Part shown: positions 8,606 to 17,542 of the stretch, one piece after another | Layout of the letters: the number at the start of each line of letters is the position of its first letter | How positions within the stretch are numbered: position 1 is the first letter of the stretch | Assembly: GCA_946479285.1 (NCBI GenBank) | Contig: CAMLFH010000001.1 | Span: forward strand, 248,001 to 312,000 | Length of the DNA: 64,000 nt | Direction: 5' to 3' | From: an uncultured Flavobacteriales bacterium | GTDB lineage: Bacteria > Bacteroidota > Bacteroidia > Flavobacteriales > Crocinitomicaceae | Translations under genes and position numbers: made by a program | The notes under the pieces: model-generated | Seen by the model: the letters and a program-made list of their open reading frames with translations, nothing else | Databases searched by the model: none | Told to the model about the DNA's origin: nothing

Positions 8606-10108
8606 ATGAAGAAATTAACCCTTGCCTTTGTCCACGGATACAGTGTCACGAACCTTGACACATACGGAGAAATGCCGCTGCGAATGATGCAGGAAGCTGC
8701 CACTTATGGCTATGAACTCAAAATCGAACACATTTTCTTAGGCCGCTATATCAGTTTCAACGACGAAGTGCGTTTGGAAGATATTTCCCGCGCTATGGAA
8801 CAGGCTGTACAGGAACAACTCATGCCAACTTTGAAAGCGGATGAACGTTTTGCCTGCATTACGCATTCTACGGGCGGACCGGTTGTGCGCACCTGGTGGA
8901 ATAATTACTACAAAGATCAGAAGAAGACTTGCCCGATGAGTCATTTGGTGATGCTTGCTCCTGCTAATTTCGGTTCTGCTTTGGCACAATTGGGTAAAAG
9001 CCGTTTGGGCCGTATCAAATCGTGGTTTGACGGCGTAGAACCCGGACAGCGCGTATTGAATTGGTTGGAACTGGGAAGCAGTGATGCCTGGAAACTGAAT
9101 AAGGACTGGATTTTGAACGGAGAGAAATACATTGGTCCGAACGGAATTTTTCCTTTCTCACTGATCGGCCAGGACATTGACCGAAAATTGTACGATCATT
9201 TGAATTCTTACACCGGTGAATTGGGAAGTGATGGAGTAGTGCGTGTTGCCGCAGCGAATCAAAATAGCCGTTACATTAAATTAAAGCAGACCGCACCAAA
9301 ATTAGTGGATGGAAAGTGGCAGGCCGATAACCTGGAAATTTCCGAATTTACTGAAGCAACACCGACACCATTCCGTGTAACTACCCATAACTCGCATTCC
9401 GGTGAGGAAATGGGAATTATGCGCAGTCCGCTGAAAGATCAGAAAGACCAAAAAGGGAAAGAAGTAGTGGATGCGATTTTCCGTTGTGTGGGAGTTAAAA
9501 CAGATGCTGCCTATAAAAAACTGACTGCAGATTTTGCAAAGGAAACCACAGAAGTGCAGCAAAAAGGTTTGGTGGAAGAAGACAAAAGACTTTTTGGAAA
9601 AAAATATTTCATTCATGACCGCTATTCCATGATCCATTTCCGCCTGGTAGATTCAGAAGGACATGCCGTAACGGATTTTGATTTAATATTGACCGGTGCC
9701 AATCACGATCCGAATGGACTACCGGCTGGTTTCTTCGCAGACAGGCAGTGTAATTCGATCAACAAATCAACCGTTACTTATTTCTTCAATTACGATGTGC
9801 TTCACGGAAGAAAAGCAATGACGGTAAATGGCTACAAACTGGAAGAATTGAAAGGACTCAACGAATTGGGACTGATCATTCGTCCGCGCCCGGAAGACGG
9901 ATTTATCCGCTACCTGCCTTGTGAGATTCATGCTTCCAAAGAGTTATTCGATAAAGCATTACAGCCCAATTCAACAACGATGATCGAGATTCAGCTTCAG
10001 CGAGTGGTAAGCAACGAAGTATTCCGTTTTGAGAAAGTAAAGAATATGGATGGTCCGCAAAACCTGAACTTTAAAAAAGCGAGTCCCGGAAATGGGATTG
10101 TGAAATAG
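8606..10108 (+). CDS. Alpha/beta hydrolase (lipase/esterase-like) with C-terminal extension
   Basis: The 500-residue protein has no signal peptide. The first 270 residues form an alpha/beta hydrolase. It has an HG oxyanion motif at 10-11 (AFVHGYS), a nucleophile elbow THSTGG with S88, a likely acid D209 in GSDGVV, and a likely histidine at 261 or 264 (THNSHSGEEMG). The elbow and SDGVV arrangement resemble lipase-like and PGAP1-like hydrolases. The remaining 230 residues look like a beta-rich domain (FRLVDSEGHAVTDFDLILTG) that I cannot name. Substrate is unknown; a lipid or ester is likely. The gene stands alone, with a bidirectional terminator after it. Triad positions are read from motifs, not from an alignment. 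Confidence 0.75.
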   Translation: MKKLTLAFVHGYSVTNLDTYGEMPLRMMQEAATYGYELKIEHIFLGRYISFNDEVRLEDISRAMEQAVQEQLMPTLKADERFACITHSTGGPVVRTWWNNYYKDQKKTCPMSHLVMLAPANFGSALAQLGKSRLGRIKSWFDGVEPGQRVLNWLELGSSDAWKLNKDWILNGEKYIGPNGIFPFSLIGQDIDRKLYDHLNSYTGELGSDGVVRVAAANQNSRYIKLKQTAPKLVDGKWQADNLEISEFTEATPTPFRVTTHNSHSGEEMGIMRSPLKDQKDQKGKEVVDAIFRCVGVKTDAAYKKLTADFAKETTEVQQKGLVEEDKRLFGKKYFIHDRYSMIHFRLVDSEGHAVTDFDLILTGANHDPNGLPAGFFADRQCNSINKSTVTYFFNYDVLHGRKAMTVNGYKLEELKGLNELGLIIRPRPEDGFIRYLPCEIHASKELFDKALQPNSTTMIEIQLQRVVSNEVFRFEKVKNMDGPQNLNFKKASPGNGIVK

Positions 10109-10136
10109 AACTCATCAGTATTGTTTGGGATATAAA

Positions 10137-10166
10137 AAAACGGTTGTCTGAAAAGACAACCGTTTT
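10137..10166. terminator. Bidirectional terminator between convergent genes
   Basis: AAAACGGTTGTC and GACAACCGTTTT form a perfect 12-bp stem with a 6-nt loop. It has A and T runs on both sides and lies between the stops of two convergent genes. Confidence 0.92.
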
Positions 10167-10189
10167 CCGTTAATTTATAGTTGCTTGAT

Positions 10190-11650
10190 TTATTGCTGCA
10201 TAATTTTCCTCACCTGTTTTTCTTCAACAGACTTGATCTGTTCTACTTGTTTCAGGCTGTTTCCTTGTTGATTGAGTAAGTAATCCTGGAAGATATGGCT
10301 CAGATACAGCGGTGATTTCATCATTCCCTGCGTTTTGAACTTCACAGCACTGTGACAGGAGAAACAGTTTGCCAGGTTGGTCACATTGATAGAATCAATA
10401 TTCGGTTCAAACGTTTGCGTAAATGTTTCCATCGTAACGTTGGCACAATTCAAACTACCGCGGGCAAAACTTCCGGGCATGGCATTCGTGAGGCTGTATC
10501 CCAAACTATCCAGCAATTGCGCTTGCTGCAAAGGAGTTGTCCCATCGGTATTTAGCCAAATGGACCCGTTGTAGAAATAATTTGCCCAAACATCGTTTTC
10601 TGCTTCCAGTTGCGATTTCACACATTGGTTAATTCCATCCACGTTCGCGAAATCTGCCGGTTCCTGCTGAGACGTAGCCATAAATGTTCCATCCGGGTTG
10701 CACGGAATTCCATATTGGTATAAGTCAAAAATCTTATGAGGAGTTTGCCCTAATTCCGTTGCGGAATTGTACAGGATTCCGTTAATTCCGCTTGTACTTC
10801 CCTGCTTAAACAAAAGCTGATCAACGGAAGAACTTGCTGAGTTTGCATCCCAGTCATAATCCGGTGAAAGATCATCGTGTTCAAAAGTTGCCCAAATAAA
10901 TTCCGGGTGATTTTCTACCACACCAACTACGTGCATTCCGATCAGGGCAACTTCGGTATTTGTGAAGGAAACACCATTGTTTTTAGATAATGAAGCAGTG
11001 GTTGTATAATATTCATTTTGCTTAGCTGCCGGAATTGCAGAAACGGGAACCCAGGCTACTTTCATTTCAAAAGATCCAACCGGGAATGCAGCTGTGTTAT
11101 TAAGCGGTAAGGACCCATTCTTCAAATCCTGTGCAAAGGCCAATGCTGCAGTATGCATGGTTGGATTCATGTGAATGGAATAATAAACCATTGCGCCATT
11201 TCCTCCGTTGTAATCCGGATTGGTCTGCAAAACGGCACTTTCAGAGCCTGCCTGCGCGGTATCCTGAAGCACCAGCGATGCTCCGCCCGGTACAGAAACA
11301 GTTGCCATGTTTGAGGTCACCTGTTTTACTTTGCTTTGGTTCAGGAATAGTGGATTTCCTCCGGCATCGGGTTTTGTAAGCCAAAGGAATTTATTCCAGG
11401 ACCACTGGTGAAAAATCTGGTTCGTAGTGCTGGAAGCGTCGAAAGGACTTCCTGATCCTTCTTCAGGTGCCGGAGTTTGACTGTGGGGAAACCAACTTGG
11501 ATTGGCAAAACAAAGTGAATCCGGGGAATTGCTGGTATTATAAGCAACCTTTTCCACTTTTTCATCGGTGCCGGAAGTGCAATTGGTGAGTACTGCCAAC
11601 CCAATAATGGTCAGCAACCCCAAACTTAGGGTTAAAGTGTTCTTTTTCAT
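10190..11650 (-). CDS. Lipoprotein with one c-type heme motif
   Basis: The 486-residue product begins MKKNTLTLSLG and has a lipobox ending LTNC (C24), so it is an exported lipoprotein. The frame is open 18 codons further up, but that would hide the signal. Near the C-terminus NCFSCHS gives a CxxCH heme-attachment site (C429, C432, H433), with candidate distal methionines a few residues on (GMMKSP). The large N-terminal part has a conserved-looking IFHQWSWNKFLWL motif and no catalytic site I recognise. It is probably a periplasmic electron-transfer or heme-dependent protein. The partner is not visible: no oxidase or peroxidase gene is adjacent. A plain non-heme use of the motif cannot be excluded. 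Confidence 0.72.
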   Translation of the reverse strand: MKKNTLTLSLGLLTIIGLAVLTNCTSGTDEKVEKVAYNTSNSPDSLCFANPSWFPHSQTPAPEEGSGSPFDASSTTNQIFHQWSWNKFLWLTKPDAGGNPLFLNQSKVKQVTSNMATVSVPGGASLVLQDTAQAGSESAVLQTNPDYNGGNGAMVYYSIHMNPTMHTAALAFAQDLKNGSLPLNNTAAFPVGSFEMKVAWVPVSAIPAAKQNEYYTTTASLSKNNGVSFTNTEVALIGMHVVGVVENHPEFIWATFEHDDLSPDYDWDANSASSSVDQLLFKQGSTSGINGILYNSATELGQTPHKIFDLYQYGIPCNPDGTFMATSQQEPADFANVDGINQCVKSQLEAENDVWANYFYNGSIWLNTDGTTPLQQAQLLDSLGYSLTNAMPGSFARGSLNCANVTMETFTQTFEPNIDSINVTNLANCFSCHSAVKFKTQGMMKSPLYLSHIFQDYLLNQQGNSLKQVEQIKSVEEKQVRKIMQQ

Positions 11651-11820
11651 GAATAGTGTCTGTTTTAAGTTGGGGTGAAGGTACCATAATTTAGATCCCT
11701 TCAAGCAGTGATTGACACCAAATTGAAAATACGATTCATCAAACCCTGAAATCCGTGCATGAACTTCAAAACAGAGTCTTCTTATTGTTTTTTGGCATTA
11801 AAATTGCCTTTCTTCATCTC

Positions 11821-12294
11821 ATGAAAACAGCACTTTTTTTGATCCTTCTCTTAGTTCAAACACCGCTTTTTGCGCAGCTCAAATGCAAGAAAGTGAAGCA
11901 GCCCGACGGATCGGTTGTCTCCAAATGCATTCATAAGAATGGAAAGGTATCAACCATTGAGACCTGGAATAAGGATAAGCGACACGGAAACCTGAAAGGC
12001 TTCAATAATAAAGGGCAAGAATTGTTCTCACTTCCGTTGAGGTATTATGGCGGACATGCTTCTGCACTTTTGAGCTGGCATGCAAACGGACAAGTGAAAA
12101 GCGTTTCCTACAGCGATGCACCTGATGGCGGCATTCAATATTATCATTCCACTTGGTTGTTCGATGAGAAAGGAAATCAAACTTCTTTTTCGGAAGACAG
12201 CTATGACGATAAATTGAAATTGGAAGTTCCTGTTCGGGATACGGCTAAGCCGCGAAAGCCTTTAGTGGAAATCAATGAGGTGTTGGAAAACTAG
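11821..12294 (+). CDS. Exported MORN/YwqK-like repeat protein
   Basis: The 157-residue product starts with a signal peptide (MKTALFLILLLVQTPLFAQ). The open frame extends 22 codons further up, but the ATG at 11821 gives the proper signal sequence. The mature part has repeats of the type NGKVSTIETWNKDKRHG and NGQVKSVSYSDAP. These resemble MORN/YwqK repeats, which are common in Bacteroidota proteins and are often mislabelled as antitoxins. No partner toxin is adjacent, so a toxin-antitoxin role is not supported. It is probably periplasmic or surface-linked, with unknown function. It is divergent from the heme lipoprotein and lies 136 bp before the antiporter gene. Confidence 0.72.
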   Translation: MKTALFLILLLVQTPLFAQLKCKKVKQPDGSVVSKCIHKNGKVSTIETWNKDKRHGNLKGFNNKGQELFSLPLRYYGGHASALLSWHANGQVKSVSYSDAPDGGIQYYHSTWLFDEKGNQTSFSEDSYDDKLKLEVPVRDTAKPRKPLVEINEVLEN

Positions 12295-12430
12295 TTTTTA
12301 ATTAATTTTCTTCTTTTTTAACTTGATTTCAGGCATTTTAATGTCATTTTAAGACAAAACCGGGTCATTTTCGCTAATTTTAGGGATCATCACAAATTGG
12401 TTTTTTAGTTAGGACCACAAAATCCTTTTC

Positions 12431-14653
12431 ATGGGGCACGTTCCGGAATTAATTATTGACTTGGCACTTATATTAGGTGCAGCAGCCATAATGACTATCA
12501 TTTTTAAGATGTTACGCCAGCCGGTTGTTCTGGGATATATTATTGCCGGAGTATTGGTTGGACCCTATTTCAATTTCTTTCCTACGGTTGTTGAATCAGA
12601 TGGAATTAAAACCTGGGCAGAAATCGGGGTAATCTTCCTCCTTTTTGGTTTGGGACTCGAATTCAGCTTCAAAAAATTGCTCAAAGTAGGAAATGTGGCT
12701 GTGATCACTTCACTCATGGGAGTCGGAATGACTTTCCTGATAGGTTACAACGTAGGTTTGCTCATGGGCTGGCAAATGATGGACAGCTTATTTATGGGAG
12801 GAATTCTGAGTATTGCTTCTACCACTATTATCTTCAGGGCCTTTGATGAATTGGGTGTAAAAAATCAAAAATTTGCCGGAATTGTATTAGGAGCCTTGAT
12901 TATTGAAGACTTGGTGGCTGTAGTCTTAATGGTGATTTTATCTACTGTTGCCGTCAGCCGCAAGTTTGAAGGGATAGAAATGATCTATTCGATCGGGAAA
13001 CTTTTATTTTTCCTTGTATTGTGGTTTGTTTCCGGAATTTTTTTCCTTCCAACGCTATTTAAGTTCCTGAAGAAATACCTGAATGATGAAACCTTGTTGG
13101 TCCTTTCTTTATCCCTGTGTTTTTTAATGGTGGTGCTTTCTGCACAGGCTGGTTTTTCACCTGCTTTGGGAGCATTTATCATGGGTTCTATCCTTGCAGA
13201 AACGCCAAAAGTGGAGAAGATCGAACATTTGGTACAATCTGTAAAAGACCTGTTCGGCGCCATTTTCTTTGTATCAGTAGGAATGTTGCTCGACCCGGAT
13301 ATGCTGGTCGAATACTGGCTTCCGATTGCCATTTCAACGGTCGTTTTGTTAGTAGGAAAACCCATTTTCGCAACCATTGGAGCTTTAATCTCCGGTCAGC
13401 CTATCAAAGTAGCAGTTCAAACCGGGATGAGTTTATCCCAAATCGGGGAATTCTCTTTTATCATAGCCACATTGGGAGTAACATTGAATGTAACCAGTGA
13501 TTTCCTTTACCCGGTTGCGGTTGCGGTTTCTGTAATTACAACTTTCACTACGCCTTACATGATTGGCTTTTCAGGAAGAATGTCGGATTGGGTAACTGTG
13601 AAAATGCCGGTGAAATGGAAGAATCGATTGTATAAATACAGCCAGGGAACGCAGCAGGTCACCGAAGCAAGTGATTGGAAAAAATTGATCCGTTTTTACC
13701 TGATCAACACGGTTATCTTTTCAGTAGTCATAATTAGTATTATTCTATTGGCTGATCGTTTTCTTGCTCCTTTTTTCGAAGAAAGTCAATGGAAGGACTT
13801 ATTCATTGTTTCCCTGACCTTATTAATGATCGTCCCGTTTTTATATGCACTTGCTTTCCGGAGAGGGCCTTCCCAAATTTATGCGAGTATCTGGACAAGA
13901 CCACTTTATCGCGGGCCACTTTTAGCGTTGATTATTTCCCGTATTGCACTGGCTATTTTCTTCGTTGGGTTTGTATTTGCGAAATACTATTCTCCGTTTG
14001 CTGCCTTGATCGGAGTACTTGTTACCACTTTGCTCTTTGTTACTCAAAGACACCGGATCAAGCGTTTTTACGGACGCATTGAAAGCCGCTTTTTACTTAA
14101 CCTGAATGAACGTGAACGGGCTCAGAAGGAGAAGAACTACCTGGCTCCCTGGGATTCTCACTTAACAACCTTCACACTGGATGCACGTTCACCAATCATC
14201 GGGTTGCCCTTAAGTACCATGAAGCTTCGCGAAACATTCGGTGTCAATATTGTAATCATTGAGCGGGGAGATCTGACGATCAATATTCCACGGCAGGAAA
14301 CTGTATTGTATCCCAATGATGTACTTTCCGTAATCGGTACTGATGAACAATTGACCGCATTTAAGAACCATATCACGATTGCAGAAACAAAGGTAGGACC
14401 AAAGGCAGATTCTTCGCAAGTTGGACTGCATTCCTTCTCTATTCCGGAAGATTCCAATTTGATTGGTCAAACGATGCGTCATTCCAAAATGCGCGAAATG
14501 TGTAAAGGAATTGTGGTTGGATTGGAGCGGGAGGACGAACGTATTGTGAATCCTGATCCGGATATGGCCTTTGAAGCAGATGATGTCATTTGGATTGTCG
14601 GATCAAACAGACGGATTCAGGTCTATTTAAGAGATATTCTTAAGAATTCGTAG
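12431..14653 (+). CDS. Kef-type cation:proton antiporter (CPA2) with two RCK_C/TrkA-C domains
   Basis: The 740-residue inner-membrane protein exchanges a monovalent cation (probably K+ or Na+) for protons. The first 400 residues have the 12-13 hydrophobic segments of the CPA2 exchanger fold. These include the LGFGLEFSFKKL region and the functional segment IIEDLVAVVLM near 157-167, where the ED pair is the expected transport site. A second hydrophobic block (about 425-545) follows. The soluble C-terminus carries two TrkA-C-like regulatory domains (about 575-640 and 660-735), each with a PxDVxxVxG-type end (PNDVLSVIG; EADDVIWIVG). There is no NAD-binding TrkA-N domain. The 3' end overlaps the convergent FAD oxidoreductase gene by 14 bp. 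Confidence 0.88.
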   Translation: MGHVPELIIDLALILGAAAIMTIIFKMLRQPVVLGYIIAGVLVGPYFNFFPTVVESDGIKTWAEIGVIFLLFGLGLEFSFKKLLKVGNVAVITSLMGVGMTFLIGYNVGLLMGWQMMDSLFMGGILSIASTTIIFRAFDELGVKNQKFAGIVLGALIIEDLVAVVLMVILSTVAVSRKFEGIEMIYSIGKLLFFLVLWFVSGIFFLPTLFKFLKKYLNDETLLVLSLSLCFLMVVLSAQAGFSPALGAFIMGSILAETPKVEKIEHLVQSVKDLFGAIFFVSVGMLLDPDMLVEYWLPIAISTVVLLVGKPIFATIGALISGQPIKVAVQTGMSLSQIGEFSFIIATLGVTLNVTSDFLYPVAVAVSVITTFTTPYMIGFSGRMSDWVTVKMPVKWKNRLYKYSQGTQQVTEASDWKKLIRFYLINTVIFSVVIISIILLADRFLAPFFEESQWKDLFIVSLTLLMIVPFLYALAFRRGPSQIYASIWTRPLYRGPLLALIISRIALAIFFVGFVFAKYYSPFAALIGVLVTTLLFVTQRHRIKRFYGRIESRFLLNLNERERAQKEKNYLAPWDSHLTTFTLDARSPIIGLPLSTMKLRETFGVNIVIIERGDLTINIPRQETVLYPNDVLSVIGTDEQLTAFKNHITIAETKVGPKADSSQVGLHSFSIPEDSNLIGQTMRHSKMREMCKGIVVGLEREDERIVNPDPDMAFEADDVIWIVGSNRRIQVYLRDILKNS

Positions 14654-15686
14654 TGTATTTGTACCGATTGATGTTCGATTCCTTGTGAATTTCAGTTCCT
14701 TTTAACAGGTGATTCATCAATTCGTGCATCAAAAGCGGAGCCAGCAAATACCCTTTTGCACCCAAACCGTTTGCAATCACCATTTTCGGATATTTCGGAT
14801 GTTTCCCCAACAAAGGCCTTCTGTCCGGAACTGTTGGACGCACTCCTGCCTGGTGATCTACAACAACATACTTCTCGGAAGTAATTGATTTCAGATTTTC
14901 CAGGATAGTCTGCTTTCCTTCTTCTGTTGGAATAGTATTATCTGTATCCCACGTATATGTTGATCCTACTTTGAAACGCTTATTTCCCACGGGAAGCAGG
15001 AAACATTTGCGGTTTAAAGACTCAGCCGAATGAATCGTTGAAGATTCGATGGTCAACACTTCGCCTTTTGTCTGCTGCAAAGGCAAATAGCCGAAAAGTG
15101 GATTATAAGTCGAGTCCTTTCCTTCTGCAAAAAGAATATAATCATAGTTGGTTCCTTTATAAATACCATTTTCAGGATCCAGCTCTTCGTGGTTGAAGGT
15201 TTCTTCAGAAAGTAAACCGGTTGACTGAAAGTGTGCTCGATTTACCCGGATGAAGACATCGGTATCAATATAGGAAGCTTGGTTTACACGTCCGGTCCCA
15301 AAAGTGTTTTGCTCAAGCGGGAAATTCAAATCTTCTTCTTTAAGCGGTTCCATATAATCGGCAAACTCGGGTAAATCTTGTTTTTGCTTCCAAAACTCCA
15401 GCTCCTGTTCGGAAGCAAACAACCTGCGGATCACAAGCGGGTGAAAGAAAGAAGTTTTTGTAAGCTGTTCGATTTCACGGTATTTTTCACGAGCAAAAGG
15501 AAGGAGTTCTGACACGCGCCAGCTCAGGGTCATGCGTCGAAAAACCAGCGGATTGATAATTCCTGCTGCAACCGCCGAAGAAGCGTTTTTACCATTGTCG
15601 ATCAATTCCACATCACAACCTGCCTCGAGAAGCTCATGCGTTAAGAAAATTCCTGCAACACCACATCCTACAACCAGTACTTTCAT
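14640..15686 (-). CDS. FAD-dependent oxidoreductase (DAO family)
   Basis: The 348-residue protein starts with a Rossmann FAD-binding motif (VLVVGCGVAGIFL, GxGxxG at 7-12) and ELID at its second strand. DAO-family signatures follow: AAGIINP near 41-47, where FAD binding continues, and a C-terminal GVRPTVPDRRPLLG / NGLGAKGYLLAPL block that closes the FAD site. This group includes D-amino-acid oxidases, glycine oxidase and related amine oxidases. The substrate cannot be told from sequence. The start codon is the only good ATG before the Rossmann motif. The upstream gene on the same strand (DUF1295) ends 95 bp away, separated by a dispersed hairpin repeat. Confidence 0.85.
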   Translation of the reverse strand: MKVLVVGCGVAGIFLTHELLEAGCDVELIDNGKNASSAVAAGIINPLVFRRMTLSWRVSELLPFAREKYREIEQLTKTSFFHPLVIRRLFASEQELEFWKQKQDLPEFADYMEPLKEEDLNFPLEQNTFGTGRVNQASYIDTDVFIRVNRAHFQSTGLLSEETFNHEELDPENGIYKGTNYDYILFAEGKDSTYNPLFGYLPLQQTKGEVLTIESSTIHSAESLNRKCFLLPVGNKRFKVGSTYTWDTDNTIPTEEGKQTILENLKSITSEKYVVVDHQAGVRPTVPDRRPLLGKHPKYPKMVIANGLGAKGYLLAPLLMHELMNHLLKGTEIHKESNINRYKYTTNS

Positions 15687-15713
15687 GATGCAAAGGTGTG
15701 GAAAAGTTCACAC

Positions 15714-15781
15714 TTCGACTTCGCTCAGTGTCCTTTAATTTAATTGAAGGTTTGAAAAAAGGTGATTGAGCGGAGTCGAAA
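15714..15781. repeat. Dispersed hairpin repeat, TTCGACT...AGTCGAA family, copy A
   Basis: TTCGACTTCGCTCAGT on the left pairs with ATTGAGCGGAGTCGAA on the right in arms of about 23 nt with a few mismatches. The hairpin starts directly after the DUF1295 stop codon on the minus strand. The same unit recurs at 25945-26003, and a left arm alone at 53283-53298. Confidence 0.7.
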
Positions 15782-16708
15782 TCACTTTCCAAATTTTGTA
15801 AACGGGATAAATCGGGGTACTTTTCGCTGGTAATTCGTATAATCCGGGTATTTCTCTGCAGAAAGCGTTTCTGAAAAATCAGAACTTCCTTTGAATAGAA
15901 CGACCAGTAATAAACAACCGGCCATCGACCAATTGATCCATTCCCCGGTTGCAACCACGCTGAAACCGTAGAACAACAACCAAATAGTTTGTTCCATGGC
16001 GTAATTCGGATGGCGAACAATTCCCCATAAGCCCGTATCCACAAATCCTTTGGCATAAGGTCCCAGCTCTTCTCCTACTTTGATCCGCCGATGTTTTTCT
16101 GTTTGAAAATCATATTGCTGCTGATCTGCTATGAACTCAATGATAACGGCAGCAATTATTGCAAGAGCGATTACCCAGTCCCAGGTTTGAATTGCAGTTG
16201 GCGCACCATTTCCCAAACCAGTCAGTACAGGAAGTGTGAACAGGAAGATCAGGGTGTTTTGATAAGAGCAGATAAAGAACAAATTGAACAGCATCCAGAC
16301 AAACCGGTTGTTGAAACCCGGTTTTTTGCGCAGAACTTCCCAGCGGTAATCCTCTTCTCCTGTCCAGAATTTCCATTGATAAGCACCTCTTCGGGCAAAG
16401 TTGTAGGTCAAGCGTACTCCCCAGATTGTTACAACGACCGCCATCAGGATCAGGCGCGGAGCAAAATCACCGGCATAAGCCACATGCCACACATAATAGA
16501 TTGGAATAATACTCCAGATCTTATCGATCTGTGAGTTATTGCGCGTGATTTCTCCCAGTAAAAAACAAACACCGGTGACGATCGCCAAGACAATGCTCAT
16601 TTCTGTAAGTACTTCAGATTGAAGTATATTTAAAGGGGTTCCAAAATAGAAGGACATCAATGGAACAACCACCAGGGTCAAAATCAGGATAAGTATAGTA
16701 ATTAACAT
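15782..16708 (-). CDS. DUF1295 membrane protein, steroid 5-alpha-reductase-like
   Basis: The 308-residue protein has about seven hydrophobic segments and belongs in the inner membrane. It carries the family's conserved core: QIDKIWSIIP, WGVRLTYNFARRG, EDYRWEVLR, and near the C-terminus DTGLWGIVRHPNYAMEQTIW. The GLWxxxRHPNY motif is shared with steroid reductases and isoprenylcysteine methyltransferases, where it binds the NADPH or methyl-donor cofactor. The physiological substrate in bacteria is not known; a lipid is likely. It may be co-transcribed with the FAD oxidoreductase downstream, but a hairpin repeat sits between them. Confidence 0.88.
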   Translation of the reverse strand: MLITILILILTLVVVPLMSFYFGTPLNILQSEVLTEMSIVLAIVTGVCFLLGEITRNNSQIDKIWSIIPIYYVWHVAYAGDFAPRLILMAVVVTIWGVRLTYNFARRGAYQWKFWTGEEDYRWEVLRKKPGFNNRFVWMLFNLFFICSYQNTLIFLFTLPVLTGLGNGAPTAIQTWDWVIALAIIAAVIIEFIADQQQYDFQTEKHRRIKVGEELGPYAKGFVDTGLWGIVRHPNYAMEQTIWLLFYGFSVVATGEWINWSMAGCLLLVVLFKGSSDFSETLSAEKYPDYTNYQRKVPRFIPFTKFGK

Positions 16709-16726
16709 GCCCGAAAGGTAGTATTT

Positions 16727-16754
16727 AATTCAAAATGCAGAATTCAAAATGCAA
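16727..16754. repeat. Two 14-bp direct repeats
   Basis: AATTCAAAATGCAG is followed at once by AATTCAAAATGCAA, upstream of the DUF1295 start. This is a short tandem duplication in the promoter region with no assigned role. Confidence 0.6.
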
Positions 16755-16807
16755 AAAAGAGTCTTGGAAAAACGTGAAATTTTGAAAAGTGAAAACTTCG
16801 AGCAGCC

Positions 16808-16834
16808 GTAGCGGAGTTGAAGTCACTCCGCTAC
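16808..16834. repeat. Inverted repeat overlapping the comF stop codon
   Basis: GTAGCGGAGT and ACTCCGCTAC form a perfect 10-bp stem around a 7-nt loop; the stop codon of comF lies inside the stem. There is no T run directly after it on the minus strand, so it is a weak terminator at best. It resembles a shortened form of the TTCGACT hairpin family (AGCGGAGT core). Confidence 0.55.
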
Positions 16835-17542
16835 TGCAAGCACCGCAATACTGATCTTTGCTTCGGGGAACTCTTCTCTTAAGATCCGCACACAGGTTTC
16901 CAGCGTAGAACCCGTTGTTACTACATCATCTACAACTAGTAAGTGTTTGAGCTCAGTGCTTTTTATTCCCTGGATTTTGAAACGGTTCTGCATGTTTTCC
17001 CATCGGGAGGTTTTTCCTTTCTTCGTCTGGCTTTCTGTAAAAGAAATACGTTTCAGCAAGTCTTTTCGAAGCTTAGTGCCGCTGCTTTCGGCCATTCCTT
17101 TGCATATCACTTCTGCCTGATTGTAGCCGCGAATAAATTCTTTTTTCGGGTGGAGCGGAACCGGGATCAATGCATCTACATCCGAAAATTTGGCCATGCT
17201 TTTCAATTTCAACCCAAGCTCTTTCCCAAAATGGATTCCAACCTCCGGATTGCTTCTGTATTTTAGTTCGTGTAAGATTTGCTGCGTAGAACCTTCCTGT
17301 TTGAATCGAAGCAAGGCATAAGTCCCTTCCAGGTTTACCCTTCCCCAAAATAATTTATCGAGGTTGGTTTCCTCGGGGTAATCTTCATAATGCGTATAAG
17401 CTAATTCGCTCGAGCAAATCGGACAAATTGCCAACCTGGATTGGTTGTACTCATTTTTACAGATCAAACAATTTTGAGGATACAGCACATGGAGCAAATC
17501 ACGCGTCCATTTGTTAAAATTCGACGAAAAATTTAGTGACAT
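16823..17542 (-). CDS. comF: ComF-family phosphoribosyltransferase-like protein
   Basis: The 239-residue protein (start MSLNFSSNF) has an N-terminal zinc-ribbon with CLIC at 25-28 and CPIC at 40-43. A type I phosphoribosyltransferase domain follows, with VDALIPVPLHPKK and the PRPP-binding loop VVDDVVTTGST near 200. ComF proteins take part in DNA uptake in naturally competent bacteria, but the biochemical role is unclear and the family is widespread. The frame is open 12 codons further upstream; the later ATG fits the family's short N-terminus better. It is not adjacent to other competence genes. Confidence 0.9.
   Translation of the reverse strand: MSLNFSSNFNKWTRDLLHVLYPQNCLICKNEYNQSRLAICPICSSELAYTHYEDYPEETNLDKLFWGRVNLEGTYALLRFKQEGSTQQILHELKYRSNPEVGIHFGKELGLKLKSMAKFSDVDALIPVPLHPKKEFIRGYNQAEVICKGMAESSGTKLRKDLLKRISFTESQTKKGKTSRWENMQNRFKIQGIKSTELKHLLVVDDVVTTGSTLETCVRILREEFPEAKISIAVLAVAE

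Noticed and set aside
11821..12294. Antitoxin role for the YwqK-like repeat protein
   Set aside because: It has a signal peptide and no adjacent toxin gene, so a toxin-antitoxin label is not supported.
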